A stretch of DNA of 64,000 bases from Acetobacter aceti (GCF_002005445.1 NZ_CP014692.1:1612001-1676000); one strand, 5' to 3'; positions 1 through 9,093 are shown, counted from the first letter of the stretch. Program-made: numbers and translations. The notes: generated from the sequence alone by a model not told the origin.

Positions 1-292
1 ATTCATGGTTACTTAAGGATGCATTTACAGAAACTATATTTATATTCAATAAGAATGTCGATTACCTTGTTTTCTTATGATTTATGCTCTTGCAAAATCT
101 TGTTTATATTTAGCGATAATGTCGGGCAAATAGGGTTCTGTCGTCAGCTATAAAACTGTTGCTTTGACGAGCGCATGCAGTTCATTGCGTCATGAGAAAC
201 AGGCGAACGTGTGATGTCAGATCGTGAAATTCAGGTCTGTTTCGGGAAGTTCTTTATATAAAATTATCTTCTTTGAAAAAAAAAGTTTCGTC

Positions 293-780
293 ATGACGGT
301 CAGGTCGGGTCTGTCTTTGCGTATGGCTGGAGGTATCACTCTGGCCTGCTTGATGTGGTGTCTGGCTTTTGCCCAGCAGGTGCTTGAGACTGTACCATCC
401 CGAGCGATATCAGCGGATTCGGACGTAATCAGCGAAAGTGTTGATAAAATTCTGAATCGACCGCTTTTGAACCGGATCACCGACGTAAAGAGATTGCTCA
501 CGAGGAAAATGGCGTCTTCCATCTTGTGGGCATTCCGGGACATGCCGACACGTGGAAGGCAATTTTCAAACACGATAAAGGGGATGGGAAAAGCCGCGTT
601 ATGGTCGGGAGCGAAAGGGTGAACGACTGGACGATCGCATCCATTGATCCGGCTGGTGTCAATCTCACTCAGGGTAAAAACAAAACCGATTTCGCTGATC
701 TTTTCAAAATACGCATCGTCTCTTTCTCCCGGAAAGGAAGCAGGCAGAACGGTTCATGGCATGAGTATAGGTGCGACTGA
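293..780 (+). pseudogene. Type II secretion GspC/GspN-like inner-membrane protein, frameshifted
   Basis: Two adjacent reading frames join into one plausible protein of about 160 residues. The first, from ATG 293, has a short basic N-terminus, one hydrophobic segment (ITLACLMWCLAFA) and then ILNRPL. The second continues as FEPDHRRKEIAHEENGVF and runs to TGA 780, including VNDWTIASIDPAGVNL. The joined string ILNRPLFEPDHRR resembles the RPLF-x-P-xRR motif after the membrane anchor of GspC/GspN-type secretion proteins, which link the inner-membrane platform to the secretin. The shift lies in the TTTT run near 472-475, where one extra T restores the frame. An in-frame ATG at 224 would give a longer start, but 293 puts the membrane anchor at the N-terminus. 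The family assignment rests on the motif and topology only. Confidence 0.4.
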
Positions 781-937
781 TCCGCATCGGGCCTGGTGAA
801 ATGTGTAACTGACCACTGCAATTCGTTTCAAATCTGTGCCTTTCATAAAATGATAACACTACATGAAAATTCTTTCATTTAATTAACGCCCTGTCTCCTC
901 CACCCCAGCCGGGGCCGGTCGATCGGAGTGGTATCAG

Positions 938-2839
938 ATGATCCATAATTCGCCGATATCCGGTCATACCGTGCGAAAAGAAAGGTTCCGTGACGTGTTT
1001 GTAAAGCGCACGCGGCTTGCACTATCAGCTCTGCTGTCCATGTCTGTCTTTTCTCCAGTGTCCGGTCACGCAAGTGACTGGAACATCTGGTCTGGCGGCC
1101 AGCAGCAGTCCAGCTCTTTCGGAAATACATTCCCGACAAGAACTCCCATCAAGCATATTGTTGTGATCTATCAGGAGAACGTCTCCTTCGATCATTATTT
1201 CGCAACATACCCCAAGGCGACCAACCCGACCGGTGAGCCGAGCTTCCGTGCGCAGCGCGGCACGCCGACGGTGAACAACCTGCAGAACAGCAACCTGCTG
1301 CAGCAGAATCCTAACACCAACACAGCCAACGGCACGGGTGCAGCGCTTCCGTTCCGTCTGGATCGTACCCAGGCCAGCACGGCCGACCAGAATCATGCTT
1401 ATACGGCCGAGCAGATGGCCTATAACAATGGCGCCGCAGATCTGTTCCCGCTTTACACGGGTTCTGGTTCGTCCGGTGGTGTCGGTGCTTTTGGAACAAC
1501 TGGTCAGGTTCTTGGTTATTACGACGGTAACACCGTAACTGCTTACTGGCGTTATGCTCAGCGTTTTTCCATGAGCGACAATGCCTTCACTGATACCTAT
1601 GGGCCGTCCACACCGGGTGCGCTTGAAGTTGTGTCGGGGCAGACCAACGGCCTGAAGCTGATCAAAACCACGCAGAAACCGTCGACAAAAGAAAATCCTT
1701 CCTCCTATATTTCTGATGGTCAGGGTGGATGGACGATGATCAACGACATCGATCCGGCTTATGACGTCTGTTCGTCCAAGAACAATCAGGTCATGATGAC
1801 GGGCCGTAACATTGGTGACCTGCTCAATGAGCGCGGCATCACATGGGGCGGCTTCATGGGCGGCTTCGACCTTGATCTCAGCAATACCGACGGATCGGCA
1901 GGCTGCAAACGTACGACTTATTCCACTATCGTGTCCCAGAATGTGACGGATTACATCCCGCACCATAACTGGTTTCAGTATTACGAGAGCACTTCCAACC
2001 CGCAGCACGCCCGACCTCACTCAATCAAGTCGATCGGCTACACCTATATTCCGGGAACGTCGAAGAAAGACCCGGCGAATCACGAATACGACCTGAAGGA
2101 TTTCTACAAGACTGCCAAAGAAGGCAACCTTCCAGCTGTTTCTTTTGTAAAGATGCCAGCCTATCAGGATGGGCACGCCGGCTATTCCGATCCTCTTGAT
2201 GAGCAGGTTGGCGTGGTTGATGTAATCAACCTCCTTCAGAAGCTGCCAGAGTGGAAAGATACAGCTATCCTGATCTCTTATGATGACTCGGACGGCTGGT
2301 ATGACCACGCTTATGTTCCACCGACACATGGTTCGTTTGACTCATCAGTTGATCAGTTGAACGGCGCCGGTATCTGTGGTTCGGGTACGGCTCCAAAAGG
2401 TCTTGAGGGCAAGCCTGTCAATGGGCGTTGCGGACCAGGAACGCGTATTCCTCTGCTTGCAATTTCTCCTTGGGCGAAGACGAACCACGTCAGTCATACT
2501 CTTGTGACGCAGGCTTCCATCATCCGCTTCATCGAAGACAACTGGCTTGGCGGCAAGCGTCTTGGCCAGGGATCATTTGATGCGACGGCTGGCAAGATCG
2601 ACGATCTTTTTGACTTCAACGGTCGTTCCAACACTGAAAATCTGATCCTTGATCCGGATACAGGTGACATTCGTTCAGGACAGATGTCAGGCCACAATCA
2701 CAACGGTTCGTCTTCACATGGTGATGATTCTCCGTTTGGCGGACACGGTCACGACTCTTCCTCCAACGAGAATTCTTCAAATAGCGGCCTTTCCGGTCTT
2801 CTGGCTGCAATCTGGGCGTTCCTTTCGCAATATGTCTGA
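938..2839 (+). CDS. Secreted phosphoesterase (acid phosphatase / phospholipase C family)
   Basis: A 633-residue exported hydrolase of the PF04185 phosphoesterase family, which cleaves phosphomonoesters or phospholipid head groups outside the cytoplasm. A signal peptide covers about residues 24-45 (basic VKRTR, hydrophobic core, likely cut after VSGHA). The metal-site motif IYQENVSFDHYFATYP follows at about 77-92, with E80 and N81 the expected ligands, and a second acidic cluster SYDDSDGWYDH lies near residue 450. The C-terminus is an unusual His/Ser/Asn-rich tail (about 580-615) ending in a short hydrophobic stretch. The ATG at 938 has GGAG nine bases upstream. Its stop overlaps the start of the peroxidase gene by 8 bases, so the two are probably translated together. 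Which substrate it uses cannot be read from the sequence. Confidence 0.85.
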   Translation: MIHNSPISGHTVRKERFRDVFVKRTRLALSALLSMSVFSPVSGHASDWNIWSGGQQQSSSFGNTFPTRTPIKHIVVIYQENVSFDHYFATYPKATNPTGEPSFRAQRGTPTVNNLQNSNLLQQNPNTNTANGTGAALPFRLDRTQASTADQNHAYTAEQMAYNNGAADLFPLYTGSGSSGGVGAFGTTGQVLGYYDGNTVTAYWRYAQRFSMSDNAFTDTYGPSTPGALEVVSGQTNGLKLIKTTQKPSTKENPSSYISDGQGGWTMINDIDPAYDVCSSKNNQVMMTGRNIGDLLNERGITWGGFMGGFDLDLSNTDGSAGCKRTTYSTIVSQNVTDYIPHHNWFQYYESTSNPQHARPHSIKSIGYTYIPGTSKKDPANHEYDLKDFYKTAKEGNLPAVSFVKMPAYQDGHAGYSDPLDEQVGVVDVINLLQKLPEWKDTAILISYDDSDGWYDHAYVPPTHGSFDSSVDQLNGAGICGSGTAPKGLEGKPVNGRCGPGTRIPLLAISPWAKTNHVSHTLVTQASIIRFIEDNWLGGKRLGQGSFDATAGKIDDLFDFNGRSNTENLILDPDTGDIRSGQMSGHNHNGSSSHGDDSPFGGHGHDSSSNENSSNSGLSGLLAAIWAFLSQYV

Positions 2840-4169
2840 TCTTTCTCGTTCGATGCAGCCCGTTCTGGGCTGCATCAGTTTGCTTACGCTCTTATGGGCG
2901 ACACCTGTTCTGGCTCAGGCCGGAACGGGTTCCTGTCTTCCTGCGTCTGACGGCAGTAATCCCTGTCCTGTGGAGATGCTGAAGCCAAAAGTGCAGCCGC
3001 TTTCGCAAATGGCTTTGATCGGCAAGCAGATATTCAATGATCCGCTTCTGTCCGGCTCAGGAAAGCTTTCCTGCGCTTCGTGCCATGAGCCGACAAACCA
3101 TTATGCTCCATCGGGAGATTCTCCTGTTTTCTCCGGTGGAATGCAGCTCAACAAGCAGGGCAGACGGGCAATTCCAACGCTGACCTATGCGGAAAGACGT
3201 CCGAATTTCAGTATTGGTCTGGATGATCCTACAAGCGAGGCGGCTCCTGCTATCGTCGCGAATGTGGGTGGTGTTGAACGTGGGGGTAAAAGTGCCGCCA
3301 ATAACGCTGCATCTGCCGGAAACCTTGTTCCACAGGGTGGACTTTTCTGGGATGGGCGGGCCGACACCTTGCAGCAGCAGGTGCTTGGTCCTCTTTATGA
3401 TCCTGCCGAAATGGCTTCGTCACCAGAAAAGGTGATAGAGCGGATCAACGCTGCTCCCTATACTGCCGACCTCAAGCAGTTGGCTGGTATTGCTGGTCAG
3501 GCGTCTCCAGGATTCCTTCTGGCGGAAGCAATGTTTGCTCTCGCTAGGTATCAGATCGAAGATCCTGCATTTCACCGATATAACAGCAAGTTTGATGGGT
3601 GGCTTGAAGGCAGGGAGAAGCTCACGCCGATTGAGCGGGCTGGCTATCTTGCATTCAATGATCCTCAAAAAGGGAATTGCGCGGCCTGTCACGTCGATAC
3701 AGTCTCAGGAAACCGACTGCCTCCAGTCTTCACCGACCATCAGTATGAAGCTCTGGGCGCTCCAAGAAACATGCAACTCGCAATAAATCATGATCCTGCC
3801 TATTATGATCTGGGTGTATGCGATCGTCAGCCGGATGGACGAACGAGCCTCAGCCTGTATTGCGGTATGTTCGCGACACCGACCTTGCGAAATTCAGCAA
3901 CACGCCATGTGTTTTTTCACAATGGTGTTTTCCATTCCTTGAAGGATGTTCTGGATTTCTATGCTTTGCGTGATCTGGAACCGGCCAGATTTTATCCGAT
4001 AGGAAAAAACAAAAAGATTCAGAAATACAACGATCTTCCAGAAAAATATCGCAAGAATCTCGATACGATGGATGCGCCATTGGACCGTAAGACTGGTGAG
4101 AAACCAGCCATGACAGAGGATGAGCGGGCTGCCATTATCGCATTTCTGAAGACGTTAACAGACAGGTAG
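2832..4169 (+). CDS. Di-haem cytochrome c peroxidase (CcpA/MauG family)
   Basis: A 445-residue periplasmic di-haem c-type cytochrome. A signal peptide spans about residues 1-29 (LLTLLWATPVLAQA). The haem-binding motifs are CASCH (81-85) and CAACH (283-287), the normal two-domain layout of bacterial cytochrome c peroxidases and MauG-like enzymes, which reduce hydrogen peroxide or oxidise a partner protein. An internal ATG at 2832 was preferred over an earlier in-frame start at 2649 because it places the signal peptide at the N-terminus and gives an 8-base overlap with the phosphoesterase stop. That overlap implies translational coupling. Whether the pair acts on the same phosphorus- or redox-related process is inference. 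Confidence 0.88.
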   Translation: MSDLSRSMQPVLGCISLLTLLWATPVLAQAGTGSCLPASDGSNPCPVEMLKPKVQPLSQMALIGKQIFNDPLLSGSGKLSCASCHEPTNHYAPSGDSPVFSGGMQLNKQGRRAIPTLTYAERRPNFSIGLDDPTSEAAPAIVANVGGVERGGKSAANNAASAGNLVPQGGLFWDGRADTLQQQVLGPLYDPAEMASSPEKVIERINAAPYTADLKQLAGIAGQASPGFLLAEAMFALARYQIEDPAFHRYNSKFDGWLEGREKLTPIERAGYLAFNDPQKGNCAACHVDTVSGNRLPPVFTDHQYEALGAPRNMQLAINHDPAYYDLGVCDRQPDGRTSLSLYCGMFATPTLRNSATRHVFFHNGVFHSLKDVLDFYALRDLEPARFYPIGKNKKIQKYNDLPEKYRKNLDTMDAPLDRKTGEKPAMTEDERAAIIAFLKTLTDR

Positions 4170-4178
4170 TCTGTTAAC
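4154..4178 (+). terminator. Perfect 10-bp hairpin over the peroxidase stop codon
   Basis: GTTAACAGAC / AGGTA loop / GTCTGTTAAC is a perfect inverted repeat containing the TAG stop (4167-4169). No T-run follows; the next sequence is the end of the IS remnant. It may be a terminator whose U-tract was removed by the insertion, or an RNA-stabilising 3' hairpin. Confidence 0.45.
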
Positions 4179-4188
4179 GCGACAGAGG

Positions 4189-4572
4189 TGGCCCCGGCTT
4201 TTTGGACTGGGATGTAAGCTATAATCCGACCTGAGAGAGGGCGGGTTTTATGGCAAGGTTACGCGCAAGAGATATGCGGCGGAGTTCAAAACACGAGTTG
4301 CGCTGGAGGCGCTCCGCAGGGAACTGACGCTGGCGGAGCTGGCGTATAAACATGGATGCATCAGACGATGATCGCCCATGATAACGAAAGGCGTCCGCAT
4401 ACGGCGCCGACTGGACGTGCGTCCGATGAGGTGTATCATGACGGGTCAACGCCCTTTGGTCCGGGGTTAATCCAGGACCAAAGGGACAACAGCAGCACTG
4501 TCAGAATGGCGGCATAACAACAGCCGGATATAGCTTATTTAACCCCAAAAACTGTCCAAAAGGATGGGACCA
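4189..4572 (+). mobile_element. IS3-family insertion sequence remnant, internally deleted
   Basis: The ends form imperfect inverted repeats: TGGCCCCGGCTTTTTGGAC on the left and, read from the other strand, TGGTCCCATCCTTTTGGAC on the right. Translating about 4258-4357 gives KRYAAEFKTRVALEALRREL followed by TLAELAYKHG, the N-terminus of an IS3-type OrfA. Shortly after, the sequence encodes NERRPHTAPTGRASDEVY, matching the usual OrfB C-terminus (RRPHTALGGRTPDEVY). Everything between, including the DDE catalytic core, is missing, so the element is dead. No convincing target duplication is visible. It lies at the change from moderate-GC chromosomal sequence to the AT-rich island. Confidence 0.75.
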
Positions 4573-4597
4573 TCTCAATTTGGAAGTGAAAAACATA

Positions 4598-5023
4598 ATG
4601 TCTGAAGGAAATAAGGCCAACACGATACCTACATTTCATGATGGATACCTAAATGGTATAATATTAAATGATAACATTGTGACATTACACATAAGACGTG
4701 TTGACGGTGACGACTACGAAGTCAGAATGTCTGAGGTTGAGCATCTGCGTCTCGATGATTTTCGACAAGGAAATATTATTCTCGACCTTAAGGTATGGAG
4801 CGGCAGACAATTTTCTCAATATGCAGATATTACAAAATTATATGAGCCTTATCATCCGTCAGCAGACCAAAAATATCACGACCAATATACGATTCTTTTA
4901 AATAAAATTACGGTAGAGGTCGAACGTGGTGAAAAAAGTTTTGTCGTAATTACCCCGTCTTATGGAGCAGAATTGTATGCGCTTTGTAAAACAATAGAAT
5001 ATAAACGTATTGTTGTACTTTAA
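4598..5023 (+). CDS. Hypothetical protein
   Basis: A 141-residue protein that I do not recognise. It is predicted to be mostly beta-strand, with alternating hydrophobic residues (IILNDNIVTLHIRR, NIILDLKVW), no signal peptide and no membrane segment. The frame stays open back to a TTG at 4580; ATG 4598 is preferred. Low GC and position between the IS remnant and a damaged integrase place it in the first, decayed island piece. Its size and beta-rich character would fit an immunity- or antitoxin-like protein, but no motif supports that. Confidence 0.5.
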   Translation: MSEGNKANTIPTFHDGYLNGIILNDNIVTLHIRRVDGDDYEVRMSEVEHLRLDDFRQGNIILDLKVWSGRQFSQYADITKLYEPYHPSADQKYHDQYTILLNKITVEVERGEKSFVVITPSYGAELYALCKTIEYKRIVVL

Positions 5024-5091
5024 TAGCGATATTAACTTAATTTTTATCTATTTTTGTTAATTTTATATGTTCTTAAATCGGAGATTTCTGT

Positions 5092-5463
5092 ATGATTAGA
5101 CAGTCAGTTAACTCCATTTTTGCTGTTTCTGCTTTTATTGTGCCAGGAATTGCTTTTGTTTCTGGTTACCTTATCGCAGGATGTTTTCTTATTTTTCAGG
5201 CTTTTTTCTGTTACTATTACGCGAAAAGAAACCATCAAAATATCAATATTAGAAATCGAATTCTAAAAGTAATGGACGATAAAAATTCTTTTTTTGTTAT
5301 TGTGTTCAGTGTTCTTGATGTTACTTTCCGCGTGTTTTTTATGCGCCAAAACAACCTCCTTTCATTTTCTTGCGATATTTTTGAAATTTCACTTATTGGA
5401 GTTTTATGCTTTGCTATTGTAGATGGAAAAACCACAAAAAGGGTGCAACGGTCATTCGAATAA
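5092..5463 (+). CDS. Hypothetical small membrane protein
   Basis: A 123-residue protein with two hydrophobic hairpins: about residues 8-45 (IFAVSAFIVPGIAF, then GCFLIFQAFFCYYYA) and about 67-110 (FFVIVFSVLDVTF, then FEISLIGVLCFAI), suggesting four membrane spans. The C-terminus is basic. It follows the preceding hypothetical gene by 68 AT-rich bases, so they may be cotranscribed. Its 3' end overlaps the repaired 3' end of the converging integrase pseudogene by 12 bases. I do not recognise the family. Confidence 0.45.
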   Translation: MIRQSVNSIFAVSAFIVPGIAFVSGYLIAGCFLIFQAFFCYYYAKRNHQNINIRNRILKVMDDKNSFFVIVFSVLDVTFRVFFMRQNNLLSFSCDIFEISLIGVLCFAIVDGKTTKRVQRSFE

Positions 5464-7100
5464 CTTCGAGATTTGAAAAGATTCGGGATATTTAATTCTG
5501 TTGATTGTTTTTCTCAGGTTTTTTGTCCCGATGTTATGTAGATAAGTCGTAATGCCTTGAGATTTTTTGAGCTATCACCAATATGACCAAGGACAGCATC
5601 AATCCAGACTTCTCGAATAGTATTGTCTTCGTTTCTCAGGATGGTGGATACGCTATGGCGGAATGAGTGGAAGACAGTATCTTCCGAAATGCCCGCACTG
5701 ATTTTGTGTCTGCTGAAAGCCTGTTGAAACTTTGGGGATAGCAGATTCATTCTGCCGGAAGGTTTCAGGTCTTCAAATACAAACGTCTTACCAGCGTTCC
5801 TCATACGTTCTACGTGTTTAATAAGTCCTACCTTAACCAGTTCAGGATGGACGGGAACAACCCGCTCGCCTGCCTCGCTTTTAGGAGAGAATGTGACCTT
5901 CCTTCCATCTACCTCAACGGGGAGATGTTCGCGGATATACATCATCCAACCGTCATCAGTATGGACGAAATCCTCACAACGAAGGTGACAGATTTCTCCC
6001 TGTCTCATTCCGCTATAGGCAGCAATTGAGGTGATAAAGGCATATGTCTGTCGAGAGACAGCACTGCGTCCAAAACGATGATTGGTCAGTTTGAGAAGAT
6101 TTTCCTCGCTCCAGTCCGAAATCGATCGAACGGAATCTGTTTTTAATTTAAATCCTTTCCAGACGTTTCGGCTTACCTGTTCAATGGGGAGCATGTAATC
6201 CCAAAAGCCTGAGATGAACGTGACCCGCTTCTCGACGGTAACACTGCTCATTCTCTCGATTTCTGTTCCTGATTTTTCTCTGAAGTCCGCAGCGGCAATC
6301 GCATCCTTAACGGGTGTATAGTGGATACTTTTACCATAATTTTTCGGAATCTTTTTCAGGATTTCAATAAATTCAAATGCGTCTTTTCCGCTGTATTTCG
6401 CAACGGGTTTATCTCCGATGATTTCCACGAACATAGCGAATGTATTTCGCAGAACTCTCACATCTTTCTCGTTCTTATAATCCTTGCTCTTCTTTTCCAG
6501 ATACGACTCACTCACCTCAGAAAATAACGGACTGGCTGGAGCCACGGGAGCAGGAGAGGGGAGGCCGTTCGGCGTGTGATTATTCAGGACAATCTGAGAC
6601 AGGCTGGACGCGATATTGGTTACTTGCCTGAGGGTTTCAGTCAACTCGTGCGCTGACTGACGGGATTCTTCCAGCCGTCCCTGCTGGTGAGCATTTTTCA
6701 GGCCCAGACGTTGAATTGTGAGAGCAATGTCTTCCAGTCGGACGGATTGGTCCTGAATGAATCTCCTGAAACGCTCATAATCGGACAGGCTTGAAAGCAG
6801 ATGCTGCAATTCCTGTTTTTTCGACAGGACGGCCCGAAGCGTATCTTGTCCAGCGATTACCTCGTCAGCCGCCTGCAAGGCTTCTTCGAGAGTAGCAATA
6901 TATTCTTTGTCCTGACTCATCTGACGGCAGTCTTCAAAAATGGCTTCGACCTGTCCGTAGACCATACCACCCCGTGCCGTGGCCGTAACCCGATTGGACG
7001 TTTTCAGAGAGAACCAGACTTCCTGCTTGCCGAGCAGGGGACGAATGGCAAAAGGAACTTTTCTGCGAAAATGGTAAGCCCCATTGACCCTGTGTAACAT
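5452..7100 (-). pseudogene. Tyrosine recombinase (island integrase), frameshifted before its catalytic tyrosine
   Basis: A close relative of the intact integrase at 29690-31339. It has the DUF6538-like N-terminus (MLHRVNGAYHFRRKVPF), a central SAM-like region, and catalytic-domain motifs AAYSGMRQGEICHLR (first Arg), VFHSFRHS (His-x-x-Arg) and AVLGHIGDSS. Just after this the frame is lost: the open frame ends LKALRLIYITSGQKT at 5514. In the -1 frame the sequence reads SQGITTYLHNIGTKNL and then INRIKYPESFQISKLFE with TGA at 5452-5454, matching the intact paralogue's tail and carrying the Tyr nucleophile. The shift lies at an AAAAAA run (about 5557-5562). The product should be inactive unless frameshifting occurs. 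Start ATG 7100 matches the paralogue. Confidence 0.8.
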
Positions 7101-7115
7101 CTCCGACCAACCTCT

Positions 7116-7146
7116 GGTGGAGAAGGAAGTGGAGAGCTTCTCCACC
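7116..7146. promoter_or_regulatory. Inverted repeat upstream of the integrase (copy 1)
   Basis: GGTGGAGAAG and CTTCTCCACC form a perfect 10-bp inverted repeat with an 11-base spacer, just upstream of the integrase start at 7100. Related repeats built on GGAGAA/TTCTCC lie at 20789-20817 and 31353-31385. Their repeated position between integrase start and attachment site suggests an integrase or excisionase binding site, or an operator. Confidence 0.5.
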
Positions 7147-7166
7147 GACCCTCTCGGATAGTGGAC

Positions 7167-7224
7167 ATTTTCTCCAATGATTTCAATGGGTTATTGAGAC
7201 GAATGGCTGGGGGGGGGGGCTGGA
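7167..7224. other. Attachment-site copy between island pieces A and B
   Basis: About 47 bases ending in GACGAATGGCTGGGGG match 31404-31451, next to the tRNA-Gln gene, with only three or four differences. The tRNA match itself is short: TGGCTGGGGG is the reverse complement of the last ten bases (CCCCCAGCCA). It is followed by extra Gs (11 Gs in all, 7209-7219) and then CTGGA, which again resembles the tRNA. It lies between an integrase reading left and one reading right. Confidence 0.6.
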
Positions 7225-7296
7225 GCCTCCTAGTGGTTCACATATAACTATTTGAAATCATTTAAGAAAAGTCTGAAAAACCCATCGGTGAGGACG

Positions 7297-7317
7297 TGTC
7301 CCCATTTTTGTCCCCAT
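7297..7317. repeat. Two TGTCCCCAT direct repeats near attachment site
   Basis: TGTCCCCAT occurs at 7297-7305 and 7309-7317, ahead of the integrase start at 7327, and again at 20639-20647, about 50 bases before the next tRNA-end copy. Presence at both ends of piece B suggests arm-type binding sites for its integrase. Confidence 0.4.
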
Positions 7318-7326
7318 CGGTTCAAT

Positions 7327-8940
7327 ATGCTCAAGCAAAAACATGGCTCTTTTCATTTTCGTAAAATTGTTCCCAAGGCATTGCGGAAGACGCTCGGAAA
7401 GCGGGAAATCTGGTTGTCTCTGGGAACCAATCGGAAGCGTGAAGCTCTTTCGAGAGCGTGCTACATAAACGGATATGTCACAGAAATTTTCGAGCGTGCC
7501 GGAAGAATGACTGAAAAGTGGAATATCTCTAATTATTTCAGTGAATTAACAAGAATTATTAGAGAGAACAAAACAAGCTACAGAGACGAAATCATCGAAC
7601 TCAGATCAAAGTATCTCGTTGATGCACCGGCTCCGATAGTGGCCGGTTTCGTATCTCAAGTCTCAGAACGACACCAAAATACATTAAATAAAATTAATGA
7701 ACTTGCGTCGGAATTAGAGCAGGCGAAAAAGGAGGGAAATCCCGAAAAAGAAGTCACGCTCTTGGGTATGCTACGGGATGCAATCCAAAGAATTCCCACT
7801 CCCGGAAGCGTTCCAATGCCGGTGATGGCGGTTCAGCCAACGCCAGAACCACAGGAAAAATCTGAATTATTTTCCAAAGCTTCCACACAATATATCGAAA
7901 TCAAGCGGGGAAGCGTCGGCGTCGAAGAAATCCAGCAGATTCAGACAGCTTCAAAGCTTTTTCTACGATTTATGAGGGACAAACAGCTTCACGAATACAC
8001 AAGAAAAGACGCAAGGAATTTCATCGAACTGATAAGAAATCTACCGGTCAGATATGGTAAATCGCCCGGAGACAGACAAAAAACACTCTCTCAGATCATC
8101 GAAGAAGCCAAAAAACAAGACAACGAATACGCAACATTATCGACAAAAACTATCAACAGACACATACGAAATCTGGCGAATATCTGGAAATATTCAATAT
8201 CTTCTGATGATTTGGAAGACAAAAAAGACAACGACATATGGACAAATCATATCATCACGCCGGTAAGAGAGGAACTCACAGACAGACGGCCATTCACAGA
8301 CAACGAGTTAAAAATATTAGAAAATACCCCATGGCAACCTCGTGTCCATATCAATACCGTGCGTCAGATTTTGGCCGTTGCCTCTTACACCGGCATGAGG
8401 CTTGAAGAGATTTGCAGACTCAGGCCATGCGATATCGAGAAAATAGACGGAGTTTGGTGTTTTAATATCCAGACGCATAAAGACGAAAAAGGTCGCATAA
8501 TTTGGGACCCAAAAACCGAGGCGGGTGCAAGAATTATCCCACTTCATCCATTCCTGAAATCTCCTGACCTGGGATTGATTGAAAGGGCAGAAAACTGCCG
8601 AAAATCAGGAAAAGATATGATCTTTTTCGATCTGTCATATGATAAATCACGGAAAAAATATGGCGTTCAATTCTCAAAAAGGTTCTCAGATTTTAAGACG
8701 TTAGCAGGGCTACCGGCTGAAACGGTTTTCCACTCGTTTAGACACATGGTGAGAACAAAGCTCGGTCATCGGACAGGTGGTGAAAAATATCCGACAGAGT
8801 GGATTGATCAGATTTTAGGACATGAATCGGCAGGGCAGGGGTCAAGATATAACCAAGGAACAACAGTTCAGAATCTATATTCAGTCGTAAAAACTCTGAA
8901 ATATCGGGACTGGAACCCTATGAAAATCATGAGAAAATAG
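7327..8940 (+). CDS. Tyrosine recombinase (integrase of island piece B)
   Basis: A site-specific recombinase of 537 residues that would integrate and excise the element at the tRNA-Gln 3' end. The N-terminal part (MLKQKHGSFHFRKIVPKAL) is the short domain typical of DUF6538-type integrases. The middle is charged and helical. The catalytic domain shows ASYTGMRLEEICRLRP (first Arg), a Lys-bearing beta region (WDPKTEAGARIIPLHP), VFHSFRHMVRTKL (His-x-x-Arg), ILGHESAGQ and a following Tyr in GSRYNQGTT or NLYSVV. ATG 7327 was chosen over an upstream in-frame start at 7252 because it aligns with the other two integrases. It differs clearly from them in sequence and lies in the opposite orientation. 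A good terminator follows. Confidence 0.85.
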   Translation: MLKQKHGSFHFRKIVPKALRKTLGKREIWLSLGTNRKREALSRACYINGYVTEIFERAGRMTEKWNISNYFSELTRIIRENKTSYRDEIIELRSKYLVDAPAPIVAGFVSQVSERHQNTLNKINELASELEQAKKEGNPEKEVTLLGMLRDAIQRIPTPGSVPMPVMAVQPTPEPQEKSELFSKASTQYIEIKRGSVGVEEIQQIQTASKLFLRFMRDKQLHEYTRKDARNFIELIRNLPVRYGKSPGDRQKTLSQIIEEAKKQDNEYATLSTKTINRHIRNLANIWKYSISSDDLEDKKDNDIWTNHIITPVREELTDRRPFTDNELKILENTPWQPRVHINTVRQILAVASYTGMRLEEICRLRPCDIEKIDGVWCFNIQTHKDEKGRIIWDPKTEAGARIIPLHPFLKSPDLGLIERAENCRKSGKDMIFFDLSYDKSRKKYGVQFSKRFSDFKTLAGLPAETVFHSFRHMVRTKLGHRTGGEKYPTEWIDQILGHESAGQGSRYNQGTTVQNLYSVVKTLKYRDWNPMKIMRK

Positions 8941-8948
8941 CAGAAACG

Positions 8949-8979
8949 AAAAAAGCCAGGAGATTGTCCCGGCTTTTCT
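8949..8979 (+). terminator. Rho-independent terminator after integrase
   Basis: AAAAGCCAGGA and TCCCGGCTTTT pair with one mismatch around a short loop and end in a partial T-run, nine bases after the integrase stop. It separates the integrase from the replication gene. Confidence 0.65.
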
Positions 8980-9093
8980 CTTAATTACTGTGCTATAATG
9001 TTAACGACCAAGAAAACAACGGCACAGGCTTCTTTATATACTTATAATAGCATAAGTCTCCGCCGTCAATAAAGTTCTTTGGCGAAGGAGAAT

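Noticed and set aside
1025..2020. 331-codon minus-strand open frame
   Set aside because: Antisense shadow of the phosphoesterase gene.
4219..4449. Minus-strand frame at the IS remnant
   Set aside because: Shadow of the OrfA/OrfB remnant on the plus strand.
7204..7224. Second tRNA gene
   Set aside because: Only the CCA/acceptor end is present; no D or anticodon arm.
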